A stretch of 8,130 nt of DNA from Limisphaerales bacterium (GTDB taxonomy: Bacteria > Verrucomicrobiota > Verrucomicrobiia > Limisphaerales > UBA8199): positions 1 through 8,130 of the forward strand of contig JANXQE010000565.1 in NCBI GenBank assembly GCA_025356925.1. The letters run 5' to 3'. Each line of letters begins with the position of its first letter. Position 1 is the stretch's first letter. This document shows positions 1 to 5,907 of this stretch, piece by piece. Below the pieces are notes generated by a model, which saw nothing but the letters and a program-made list of their open reading frames with translations, was not told the DNA's origin and searched no databases. A program made the position numbers and the translations under genes.

Positions 1-1
1 G

Positions 2-655
2 ATTGTTTATATGGCGTCCTGGGCTCCGGGCGGCGACTCGGGGAAACGCATTTCTCTTTTGCCATGGGAGGCTGCCCTGGCGAAATGGGACGCCAATCAC
101 GACGGTAAACTTTCCAGGAATGAGATCGACGATCGAGAGGTCCTGGACAGGTTCTACCGCATGGACATGGATCAGGATGGCACGTTGAATCAACAGGAAT
201 GGGAACGCCATGCCGAGGTTTTTCGCCGTGCCCAGAACGCGATGTTGGCGATCAAACCGGTCGGCCACGGCGAGTTGGATGAGAAGACCATTGTCTGGAA
301 GCACAGTCGCGGGATTCCCTACGTGGCGACACCGGTGCTGGATCAAGGCGTGCTTTGGATGGTCAAAGAGGGCGGCATCGTCACCAAGCTCGACGCCGCT
401 TCCGGTGAGTTGCTCCAGGAGGAAAGAGTGCCTGGGTTTGGGAATTATTTTGCCTCTCCGGTTGCCGGCAACGGAATGGTTTATTTCGCAAGCGAGTCCG
501 GCACTGTGAGCGTTGTCGCGTCCGAACGCGCCTGGCGTCTGATTTCCTCGCATGATTTTCATGAGAAGATCTACGCCACGCCCTGCCTCAATCGGGACCG
601 GCTTTTGGTGCGGACGGATCGGGCCCTTTATTGCTTCCATGGAGGCGCGCCGTGA
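2..655 (+). CDS. PQQ-like beta-propeller (BamB-like) protein with an EF-hand pair, 5' end missing
   Basis: The frame is open from the window edge (I-V-Y before the first ATG at nt 11), so the true start lies upstream and only about 217 C-terminal residues are seen. Counting from the ATG at nt 11, two canonical 12-residue EF-hand calcium loops lie at residues 27-38 (D-x-N-x-D-G-x-L-x-x-x-E) and 52-63 (D-x-D-x-D-G-x-L-x-x-x-E). Propeller-type repeats follow: a W-x-H-x-R-G-I-P-Y strand near 96-104, the blade with L-D-A-A-S-G-E-L near 128-135, a blade with N-Y-F-A-S-P-V and V-Y-F-A-S-E-S-G near 146-166, and a final blade ending in L-Y-C-F. Related PQQ-like repeat proteins are usually exported and act as non-catalytic scaffolds or as dehydrogenase-like propellers; the substrate is unknown. 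The export signal would be in the missing part. It converges on the radical SAM gene with a 109-bp gap. The family call is firm; the function is not. Confidence 0.85.
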   Translation: MVYMASWAPGGDSGKRISLLPWEAALAKWDANHDGKLSRNEIDDREVLDRFYRMDMDQDGTLNQQEWERHAEVFRRAQNAMLAIKPVGHGELDEKTIVWKHSRGIPYVATPVLDQGVLWMVKEGGIVTKLDAASGELLQEERVPGFGNYFASPVAGNGMVYFASESGTVSVVASERAWRLISSHDFHEKIYATPCLNRDRLLVRTDRALYCFHGGAP

Positions 656-692
656 CGGTGCGCAATCCCGAGTGACGCATGGCTCCAAGTTT

Positions 693-716
693 GCGTGCGG
701 CCGGGTTCTTGCCGCA
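693..716. repeat. Inverted repeat between convergent genes
   Basis: A 6-bp stem TGCGGC (696-701) pairs perfectly with GCCGCA (711-716) around a 9-nt loop. It lies 40 bp after the stop of the propeller gene, where a plus-strand terminator would be expected. No T-tract follows, so it does not look like a classical intrinsic terminator. A weak transcript-end hairpin or chance are both possible. Confidence 0.25.
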
Positions 717-748
717 TCCCACGCTCACCCAGGCAATCTCTTTCGGCC

Positions 749-766
749 GGGGCAGCCCCCTGCCCT
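749..766. repeat. Hairpin overlapping the radical SAM stop codon
   Basis: GGGCAG (750-755) pairs with CTGCCC (760-765) across a CCCC loop, and a G-T pair at 749/766 can extend it. The minus-strand gene stops with TAG at 767-765, so the hairpin sits directly at the end of its message. No U-run follows on either strand. It could contribute to 3' end stability or Rho-type termination, or be incidental in GC-rich DNA. Confidence 0.25.
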
Positions 767-1685
767 AGAACACCTCCGCCTCGAGGCCCGCCACCTGGCG
801 GACGGTCTGCGCAATGTTGGAGAGGATTTTGAGCGGCAAATGCCCACAGTCGCCGCGATGCATTGGGCGCGTCGCGGAGTAAACCTGAACCAGGGAGATT
901 TGGGCGCCCCCCTCCTTCAATTCCCGAAGGCGTTGGGCGTATTGCTCGATCTCCTCGAGGGGCGGTTCCTGGCCGTTAATGGCGGGGAATAAACTTTGAA
1001 TGATGATCGAGCGCTGGCACCCGACGTGCAGGATGTTGGACATTACCTTGGCCAGCGGCACCTCCACACCGTTGACTTTATTCAGGTAAGCCTGCGTGCC
1101 CCCATCGAGCTTGGCCCAAATTTCGTCGTGCTTCGTTAAGTGACGAATCCCGCTCTCCACGAGGGGCAGATCCAGACCCAGGGCATTGGTGATCAGCACG
1201 AGTTTGAAAAAAGGAAAGCCAGCCAATGCCCGCACGTGCATGACCGCCTGGAGCGCCTCGGCAAACTCCGGCGCCAGCGTGGGCTCGCCATCACCGCTCA
1301 AGGCGACATGGCGCAGTTGCAGCAGTTCGTCGGGCACCCTTCGGTAGGCAGGCAACTCCCGCAAGCGGCCACTGCGGACGTATTCCAGCGTCTGCGTCAG
1401 TTCACGAGCCATGACCCCCACGTCCAACTGCGGAGTGCCAGCGCCGGCAGCTCTGTCCACTTCGCAGTAGATACAGTTGAACTGACACCGCTTATCCGGG
1501 TTCATGTTGACCCCAACGGAGAGCCCGCGGGCACGCGGCGAGACGACTACATAGACCAGGCGGTTGTGGAGAAACTCCCGGGGATAAACGGCGGTCGGTC
1601 GGGCTGGGTCATTTTCACCCGCGGCCACAGGCGCACCCAGGCCGGGCCCCCCCCACTTCAAGACCCTGCCATTGGCTTCTTTCAT
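765..1685 (-). CDS. Radical SAM protein (COG0731/TYW1-like Fe-S oxidoreductase)
   Basis: This 306-residue protein has the radical SAM cluster motif C-x3-C-x2-C at C67, C71 and C74 (C-Q-F-N-C-I-Y-C), which binds the [4Fe-4S] cluster that cleaves S-adenosylmethionine. The S-G-D-G-E-P-T-L motif at 130-137 is the glycine-rich SAM-contacting strand typical of the COG0731-type branch. The preceding stretch G-L-S-V-G-V-N-M-N-P (54-63) and the C-terminal V-Q-V-Y-S-A-T-R-P also fit that branch. There is no second cysteine cluster, so no auxiliary Fe-S cluster is evident. It is cytoplasmic by sequence. The substrate is unknown; members of this branch include the tRNA-wybutosine enzyme TYW1, but a bacterial protein like this should not be assigned that role. 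The ATG at 1685 has no Shine-Dalgarno. The first ~30 residues look poorly conserved, and they contain a run of 8 G (minus strand), so the exact start is less certain than the gene. It is divergent from the kinase gene. Confidence 0.9.
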   Translation of the reverse strand: MKEANGRVLKWGGPGLGAPVAAGENDPARPTAVYPREFLHNRLVYVVVSPRARGLSVGVNMNPDKRCQFNCIYCEVDRAAGAGTPQLDVGVMARELTQTLEYVRSGRLRELPAYRRVPDELLQLRHVALSGDGEPTLAPEFAEALQAVMHVRALAGFPFFKLVLITNALGLDLPLVESGIRHLTKHDEIWAKLDGGTQAYLNKVNGVEVPLAKVMSNILHVGCQRSIIIQSLFPAINGQEPPLEEIEQYAQRLRELKEGGAQISLVQVYSATRPMHRGDCGHLPLKILSNIAQTVRQVAGLEAEVF

Positions 1686-1895
1686 TTGTTAGACCAGCTT
1701 AGGTCTCCGGGCCGAACCCACCACACCCCCCTTGCCATACATTGGCCATTTTTTGCCACCTCACCAGCGTCGTCCAGGGGATATTCTTGTCTCGAACACT
1801 AAAAACTTGTTAACCGGTTTGAGCTGTCTGAATATCTGGCCCATGGGCGCGCCGTCCCGGACCTTCGGCGGGCTGAACGTCAAGACCAACGCACT
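1686..1895. promoter_or_regulatory. Divergent intergenic region with weak promoter candidate for the kinase-fmt cluster
   Basis: These 210 bp separate the divergent radical SAM and kinase genes and must hold promoters for both directions. The only plus-strand candidate I can point to is TTGTTA (1807-1812) followed, 17 bp later, by GAATAT (1830-1835). The -10 match is poor. An 8-bp perfect palindrome, AACCGGTT (1812-1819), lies within the spacer and could be an operator or chance. I see no convincing minus-strand promoter, riboswitch or terminator here. Confidence 0.25.
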
Positions 1896-1899
1896 ATGA
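1843..1899 (+). CDS. Possible 18-codon leader ORF overlapping the kinase start
   Basis: An ATG at 1843 opens a reading frame of 18 codons (M-G-A-P-S-R-T-F-G-G-L-N-V-K-T-N-A-L) that stops with TGA at 1897-1899. It shares the four bases ATGA with the start codon of the kinase gene at 1896, the arrangement used for translational coupling. There is no Shine-Dalgarno before its ATG, and the frame stays open upstream as far as 1693 without another ATG. The peptide resembles nothing I recognise. It may be real coupling, or a chance open stretch in GC-rich DNA. Confidence 0.2.
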   Translation: MGAPSRTFGGLNVKTNAL

Positions 1900-2477
1900 G
1901 ATATCGCACGATCCTGCTATTCGGCGCCCCGGGCGCGGGCAAGGGCACCCAAGGCAAGATCCTCGGAACCATCCCCAATTACTTCCATTGCGCTTGCGGG
2001 GATGTGTTTCGCAGCCTCAAAGCCGATAGCCCGATTGGCCGCGACTTTCTTGAATATTCCAGTCGCGGTCAATTGGTTCCGGACGCCACGACCATCGAGT
2101 TATGGCACGACTTCATTCACGGTTCGACCGAGGCCGGTCGTTTTCGTCCCGACCAAGACACGCTTGTGCTGGATGGCATCCCGCGGAGCGTTCCCCAGGC
2201 TGAAATCCTGAAAGATACACTGGACGTTATCGCAATCTTTTATCTTCGGTGCTCCAACCAGGACGCGCTCATACAACGGCTTCAACGCCGGGCCCTCAAA
2301 GAAAATCGCCTCGACGATGCGAACCTGGATGTCATCCGGCAACGCCAGGCCACTTACGAACGAGAAACCGAGCCGGTCCTGGGGTTCTATCAGAAAAAGA
2401 TCGAGCATCGAATCAATTCCGACCAACCGCCGCACAAAGTGCTGTTTGATCTTTTGAAGCACATCGTGAAGAGTTGA
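1896..2477 (+). CDS. adk: Adenylate kinase-family nucleoside monophosphate kinase, short LID type
   Basis: Adenylate kinases catalyse ATP + AMP = 2 ADP in the cytoplasm. The 193 residues carry a perfect P-loop G-A-P-G-A-G-K-G-T at 10-18, an NMP-binding segment around C-G-D-V-F-R (34-39, R39 the expected phosphate contact), G-x-L-V-P-D (58-63), D-G-I-P-R (93-97, usually D-G-F-P-R) and the C-terminal R-L-D-D (138-141) with I-R-x-R (147-150) and Y-x4-T-x-P-V (154-161). The segment between R132 and R138 is short, so this is the lidless, AK1-like form of about 194 residues, without the ~27-residue or zinc-binding LID of typical bacterial Adk. The usual S-T-G-D is A-C-G-D here, so the NMP preferred is not certain; UMP/CMP-kinase activity is an alternative. 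The ATG has no Shine-Dalgarno but overlaps the stop of a small upstream ORF. The next gene starts 4 bp downstream, indicating one operon. Confidence 0.88.
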   Translation: MRYRTILLFGAPGAGKGTQGKILGTIPNYFHCACGDVFRSLKADSPIGRDFLEYSSRGQLVPDATTIELWHDFIHGSTEAGRFRPDQDTLVLDGIPRSVPQAEILKDTLDVIAIFYLRCSNQDALIQRLQRRALKENRLDDANLDVIRQRQATYERETEPVLGFYQKKIEHRINSDQPPHKVLFDLLKHIVKS

Positions 2478-2481
2478 CAGT

Positions 2482-2718
2482 ATGGCGCAACAATTCGGCC
2501 AGTTCACTGCCAGCGAGCTGTATTGTCCAAAGTGCAAACAGTCGCAACCGGTGCGCGAGCGCCTGTTGCTGGTGCTGCCCACGGGTGAATTGCACGAATT
2601 CCTCTGTACCCGGTGCGGAACTTCGCTGGGCAAACGGACCGTGACCGGCCCCGCCGTTGCGGCTGCGGCCCCCCCCCGCCCTGCCCCCGCGCTCCCCCGG
2701 CGCAAACTCTTGCGCTAG
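2482..2718 (+). CDS. Small zinc-ribbon protein with two CxxC knuckles
   Basis: This 78-residue protein starts with an ATG 4 bp after the kinase stop, so it is almost surely co-transcribed. Two knuckles, C15-P-K-C18 and C42-T-R-C45, are separated by 23 residues, the spacing of a zinc ribbon. The segment between them (R-L-L-L-V-L-P-T-G-E-L-H-E-F) looks like a beta hairpin. After about residue 50 it becomes an Ala/Pro-rich tail ending in basic residues (P-R-R-K-L-L-R). A run of nine C (2669-2677) lies in the codons of this tail, so the C-terminus would change with any indel there. A weak purine stretch GAAGAG lies about 10 bp before the ATG. I do not recognise a named family; nucleic-acid binding or a metal-site accessory role is possible but unproven. 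It ends in the same reading frame as fmt, separated from it by the TAG at 2716. Confidence 0.68.
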   Translation: MAQQFGQFTASELYCPKCKQSQPVRERLLLVLPTGELHEFLCTRCGTSLGKRTVTGPAVAAAAPPRPAPALPRRKLLR

Positions 2719-2793
2719 CCAGCCAAGCCAGGGCTATCGTCGTCGAACGCAACCTGCCACTTGGAACCCGCCCCGCCCAATTCGCGTTCAGCG

Positions 2794-3738
2794 TTGCGCC
2801 TCGTCTTCATGGGCACTCCCGAGCTGGCGTGTGCCAGCCTCGCTGCGCTCATCGATGCTCCCGGCCTGGAGGTCGTAGCCGTTGTGACCCAGCCGGACAG
2901 GCCCAAGGGCCGTGCTCTGAAGCTCTCGCCCTCGCCGGTCAAAGAGCTTGCTCTTGGGCGAGGTCTCGCACTGTTGCAGCCGGCGCGGGCCCGGGAAGAA
3001 AACTTCATCGATATGGTTCGCCAGTTGCATCCGGATCTCATCGCCGTCGCCGCCTATGGCCAAATCCTGCCTCAACCATTGCTGGACGTGCCCCGCTTCG
3101 GATGCCTGAACGTTCACACCTCTCTCCTGCCCAAGTACCGCGGAGCCGCCCCCATCCAGTGGGCCATTCTAAACGATGATCGGCAAACTGGCGTCACCAT
3201 CATGAAGATGGACGCCAGCCTCGATACTGGCGATATCCTGTCTCAGGAACACACCGCGGTTTTCGATCAAGACGATGCCCAAACGCTTCACGAACGCCTG
3301 GCTGGAATCGGCGCCCGATTGCTCCTCCAAACCATCGGCCCCTTTGTGACCGGCCTGCTCCCCGCACGGCCACAGTCCGCCGACGGAATTAGCTACGCTC
3401 GCAAAATTGTTAAGGCAGATGGCTTGATTGACTGGTCCAACCCAGCCCGCACCGTTTGGAACCAAGTGCGCGGGCTCGTCCCTTGGCCTGGTGCGTTCAC
3501 CAGCCTGCCGGCTCCTCAACCGAGCCTTCTGAAAATCTGGCGCGCTGACATCGTCGAGGTTTCTGCCGTCCCGGGCGAGATCGCTTCCGCCGATAAGCAC
3601 GGGATTGTCGTCGGGTGCGGGCTGCACTCCCTCCGGCTCCTGGTTTTACAACGCGAAGGAGCACGCCGCCTTGGCCCGCAGGAGTTTCTCGCCGGCTACC
3701 CCCTGGTCCGGGGTCAGCGATTTGGCCGCAATTCCTAA
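2794..3738 (+). CDS. fmt: Methionyl-tRNA formyltransferase
   Basis: Fmt transfers a formyl group from 10-formyltetrahydrofolate to the methionine on initiator tRNA in the cytoplasm. With the TTG at 2794 the protein is 314 residues, very close to the usual ~315, and begins M-R-L-V-F-M-G-T-P-E, the typical N-terminus. The catalytic N-x-H pair is N106/H108 in N-V-H-T-S-L-L-P-K-Y-R-G-A-A-P-I-Q, and the catalytic Asp is D144 in L-D-T-G-D. The linker and C-terminal tRNA-binding domain follow from about residue 200, with K-A-D-G-L-I-D-W near 207-214 and V-R-G-L-V-P-W-P-G-A-F just after. Another TTG at 2761 would add 11 residues that resemble nothing in the family; the first ATG (2809) would cut into the first beta strand. 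Neither TTG has a Shine-Dalgarno. Its common partner, peptide deformylase (def), is not in the window. It converges on the M20 peptidase gene. Confidence 0.95.
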   Translation: MRLVFMGTPELACASLAALIDAPGLEVVAVVTQPDRPKGRALKLSPSPVKELALGRGLALLQPARAREENFIDMVRQLHPDLIAVAAYGQILPQPLLDVPRFGCLNVHTSLLPKYRGAAPIQWAILNDDRQTGVTIMKMDASLDTGDILSQEHTAVFDQDDAQTLHERLAGIGARLLLQTIGPFVTGLLPARPQSADGISYARKIVKADGLIDWSNPARTVWNQVRGLVPWPGAFTSLPAPQPSLLKIWRADIVEVSAVPGEIASADKHGIVVGCGLHSLRLLVLQREGARRLGPQEFLAGYPLVRGQRFGRNS

Positions 3739-3765
3739 CGAGTCCAAACGCGCCGAGGGACCGCC

Positions 3766-3891
3766 GTGTCCTGGCGCCAGCCCAGCAGTGGGTTTGGGAC
3801 CTGGCAAATCGAGCGGGCCTTTCCGTTCGACGATATTCAATCCGTCGCCAGCCGGGCCGGGGAGCGAAACGGGCTCAGGGGTGCGGCCTAA
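3766..3891 (+). CDS. Doubtful 41-codon ORF after fmt
   Basis: After the fmt TAA the same frame stays open to a TAA at 3889-3891. From the GTG at 3766 it encodes 41 residues, including W-Q-I-E-R-A-F-P-F-D-D-I-Q-S-V. The third codon positions are mostly G or C, similar to the neighbouring genes. It has no Shine-Dalgarno and no recognisable homologue, and its last bases overlap the end of the opposing M20 gene. It could be a tiny gene, a gene remnant or non-coding DNA. Confidence 0.15.
   Translation: MSWRQPSSGFGTWQIERAFPFDDIQSVASRAGERNGLRGAA
3809..3830. terminator. Candidate hairpin terminator between convergent fmt and M20 genes
   Basis: TCGAGCGG (3809-3816) pairs with CCGTTCGA (3823-3830), eight pairs with one G-T on the plus strand, around a 6-nt loop GCCTTT. 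It lies 71 bp after the fmt stop and 58 bp past the M20 stop read from the other side. On the minus strand one pair becomes an A-C mismatch, but the stem is followed by TTT. The lack of a clear U-run on the plus strand keeps this tentative. Confidence 0.35.
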
Positions 3892-5111
3892 GCCAGAAGG
3901 TTCAAGATCGAGACCGTATTCAGTGCCGCCTTGGGAATGAACGAGCTGATCTCAACGAATTCCGGGAGCTTGGAACCGTCGAGGCTACGCTCGGAGCAGT
4001 GATCGTTATCTCCCGACGGACCGAGACCGTCCAGTGTGGGAACAGCGTCCCAGAAGCTGTTGCCGTCGCTCAGGCCACCGCGCTGCTCGCCCAGAACGGA
4101 GGCGCCCAGTCGAGCGCCCGCCTCGCGCCATAGGGTGAGCAGCTTTTCGGTACCCGGATTGCGCGGCCAGGGCCGGCTCTCGCTTGTAATCTCGACCGCC
4201 ACTTCACAGCGATAGCCATCATTTTGGCTGCGCACCTCGCCCGGCCCGGACAGCGCCAGCAGCCGAGCCTTCGCCTCCTCGCAAATAGCCGGACTAAACG
4301 CGCGAAACTCCCCTTCGGCAACAGCCAGATGCGGCACTCGGTTGAGTACCGTTCCGCCCCACATCTTTCCCACGTTGAAAGTCAGGTCCTTCGAAAAATC
4401 CGTCATTACATCGATCTGCTGGAGTGTGCGAGCCAATTGGATCAACGCATTGGCACCCTGTTTAAGATTGCCGCCGGCGTGCGCCCCCCGCCCCGTCACC
4501 GTGACTTTCCAGGTGAACCGGCCCTTTCGGGCAGCGACCATCAGATGATCGCTGCCAGCCGTATTTTCGGCTTCGAACACCAACAGGGCGAGCGTGGATC
4601 CACTCAGATGCGGGCGGCAGACATCCTCGAAATCCGGCGAGAGGCATTCTTCAGAGGAATTCCAAAACAACTTCCAAGTGATCTCCTCGAATGTCTTTGG
4701 CGCGTGGGCTCTGAGGGCCATCAGCACCAGCCACATCATGACTGTCCCGCCTTTGATATCGAGTGTGCCCGGGCCAAAAGCTCGATCCCCCGCAACCTGC
4801 CAATGAAAGGCGTTAGCCAATTCTTCTTCAGGAGGAAACACGGTGTCCAAGTGCGAAACCAGCGCGATGCTCTTGCTCGATCGGCCCGTCCGGGTCATGA
4901 CTAGATGGTTTCCCCATTCGCCATTGACCGAGGGCACGAACCTGGCCGTAAAGCCGAGTGGCGCAAAGCACTCCGCCGTCAGCCGGCCTAACTGATTTAT
5001 GCCCTCCCGGTTGCTCGTAAAACTATTGATCCCGACCATTTTCCGAAGCATCTCTAAAGCGGCGGGCATCTGGCTACCCAGAAACTTGTTAAGCAGAACG
5101 GTGTCGATCAT
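3888..5111 (-). CDS. M20 family zinc metallopeptidase, carboxypeptidase G2-like
   Basis: M20A enzymes are di-zinc exopeptidases that release amino acids (often glutamate) from peptides or folate-like conjugates, or deacylate N-acyl amino acids. All expected catalytic residues are present in this 407-residue protein: S-H-L-D-T-V (86-91, metal H87 and D89), G-P-G-T-L-D-I-K-G-G (113-122, bridging D118), S-S-E-E (152-155, general base E154), E180 in L-V-F-E-A-E-N as the next metal ligand, and the last ligand H371 in D-G-L-G-P-S-G-D-N-D-H. The lid/dimerisation domain begins near 205 with G-R-G-A-H-A-G. G-G-L-S-D-G-N (345-351) is a further family signature. Length matches CPG2. I see no signal peptide, so a cytoplasmic location is likely. 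The ATG at 5111 lacks a Shine-Dalgarno. It lies 45 bp downstream of ispD on the same strand, so the two may be co-transcribed. The specific substrate cannot be read from the sequence. Confidence 0.92.
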   Translation of the reverse strand: MIDTVLLNKFLGSQMPAALEMLRKMVGINSFTSNREGINQLGRLTAECFAPLGFTARFVPSVNGEWGNHLVMTRTGRSSKSIALVSHLDTVFPPEEELANAFHWQVAGDRAFGPGTLDIKGGTVMMWLVLMALRAHAPKTFEEITWKLFWNSSEECLSPDFEDVCRPHLSGSTLALLVFEAENTAGSDHLMVAARKGRFTWKVTVTGRGAHAGGNLKQGANALIQLARTLQQIDVMTDFSKDLTFNVGKMWGGTVLNRVPHLAVAEGEFRAFSPAICEEAKARLLALSGPGEVRSQNDGYRCEVAVEITSESRPWPRNPGTEKLLTLWREAGARLGASVLGEQRGGLSDGNSFWDAVPTLDGLGPSGDNDHCSERSLDGSKLPEFVEISSFIPKAALNTVSILNLLA

Positions 5112-5156
5112 AGGAAAGGAACGCAGATGTGGCGACTGGGATCTCGCAGACTTAGG

Positions 5157-5840
5157 TCAAGGTGGACGCTGCAAAAGGAGTTCGATATAGGCTAGATCTT
5201 CAGGCCGAGTTACTTTGGGGTTCGGGCCAGGTCCAACCACCAACTGCACCGGCTGTTCGATCAGTTCACAAGCGGCGGTGTCGTCGGTAACCGACAGACC
5301 GCGCTTTCGTACTTCCGACAGGGCGCGGCGAATGACTTCCACCCGAAAGGTCTGCGGCGTTTGCACCGCCCACAGTTTGGAGCGATCAAGTGTTCGGTCA
5401 ATGAGTTTACCGTCGCGGGACTCCTTGATGCTGTCGGTCACGGGCTGCGCAGCCACGGCCGCGCCGACCTTCCGAGCGGCCTCGATCGTGGCGGAAATCA
5501 GCTCATGACTCGTGCACGGACGGGCCGCATCCTGGATCGCCACGATCTCGCTGGCCGGATTGAGGGCGGCCAATCCGTTCCAAACCGAATCCTGCCTTTC
5601 CTTCCCCCCGGCCACCAGAACGAAGGATTTTTTGAACCCGAACCGCTCAGCGATTTTAAGGATGCTATCCTGCAGGCCATCGCGTACCACGAGCACGATC
5701 TCCTGGACTGTTTTGGCCTGTTCAAATTGCAGCCACGTGTGCGCCAGAACAGGCCGCCCGGCGATCTCGAGAAACACCTTGTCCACGTCGCGGCCCATGC
5801 GGGTCCCTTTGCCGGCTGCAACAATCAAAGCGGAAACCAT
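5157..5840 (-). CDS. ispD: 2-C-methyl-D-erythritol 4-phosphate cytidylyltransferase
   Basis: IspD couples CTP to methylerythritol 4-phosphate, giving CDP-ME and pyrophosphate, the third step of the MEP isoprenoid pathway in the cytoplasm. The 227 residues (usual ~230) show the CTP-binding loop A-A-G-K-G-T-R-M-G (8-16) with K21 in D-K-V-F, E81-R-Q-D-S-V-W-N-G-L (81-90), Q-D-A-A-R-P (103-108, usually H-D-A-A-R-P), Q-P-V-T-D-S-I-K (132-139), D-R-S-K-L-W-A-V-Q-T-P-Q-T-F (152-165), T-D-D-T-A-A-C-E (185-192) and N-P-K-V-T-R-P-E-D-L (207-216). The His-to-Gln change in Q-D-A-A-R-P is conservative and does not suggest loss of activity. The frequent partner ispF is not downstream; an M20 peptidase follows instead after 45 bp. 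The ATG at 5840 has no Shine-Dalgarno. The product is secure. Confidence 0.97.
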   Translation of the reverse strand: MVSALIVAAGKGTRMGRDVDKVFLEIAGRPVLAHTWLQFEQAKTVQEIVLVVRDGLQDSILKIAERFGFKKSFVLVAGGKERQDSVWNGLAALNPASEIVAIQDAARPCTSHELISATIEAARKVGAAVAAQPVTDSIKESRDGKLIDRTLDRSKLWAVQTPQTFRVEVIRRALSEVRKRGLSVTDDTAACELIEQPVQLVVGPGPNPKVTRPEDLAYIELLLQRPP

Positions 5841-5852
5841 AAAGCAGCGCGA

Positions 5853-5902
5853 GGCTAAGGGCTAAGGCCAGGCACCGAAAGATTAAAGTAGACTCTGGCC
5901 TT
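5853..5902. repeat. Inverted repeat and tandem heptamer between nucleoside hydrolase and ispD
   Basis: AAGGCCAG (5864-5871) is perfectly matched by CTGGCCTT (5895-5902), an 8-bp inverted repeat with a 23-nt AT-richer spacer. It starts 6 bp beyond the hydrolase stop. A tandem copy of GGCTAAG (5853-5859 and 5860-5866) abuts it on the ispD side. The position suits a terminator of the transport operon, an operator or a promoter region for ispD. No U-run follows on the minus strand, so which of these it is cannot be decided. Confidence 0.3.
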
Positions 5903-5907
5903 CCCTT

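Noticed and set aside
1140..1802. 220-codon plus-strand open frame
   Set aside because: It is antisense to the radical SAM gene, has an amino-acid mix rich in H, Q, R and P and shows no motif. The opposite strand has a clear family match.
2100..2705. 201-codon minus-strand open frame across kinase and zinc-ribbon genes
   Set aside because: It is a shadow of the two plus-strand genes, with no motif and no start signal.
2613..3179. 188-codon plus-strand open frame across the zinc-ribbon and fmt starts
   Set aside because: It is an Ala/Pro/Arg-rich out-of-frame reading of GC-rich DNA overlapping fmt, whose family match is certain.
3615..4133. 172-codon plus-strand open frame spanning the fmt end and M20 end
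   Set aside because: It overlaps two secure genes in another frame or strand and has no family features.
4224..4904. 226-codon plus-strand open frame
   Set aside because: It is antisense to the M20 peptidase, whose catalytic residues are all intact, and encodes nothing recognisable.
5361..5858. 165-codon plus-strand open frame, and an overlapping one at 5512-5865
   Set aside because: Both are antisense to ispD, which is unambiguous.
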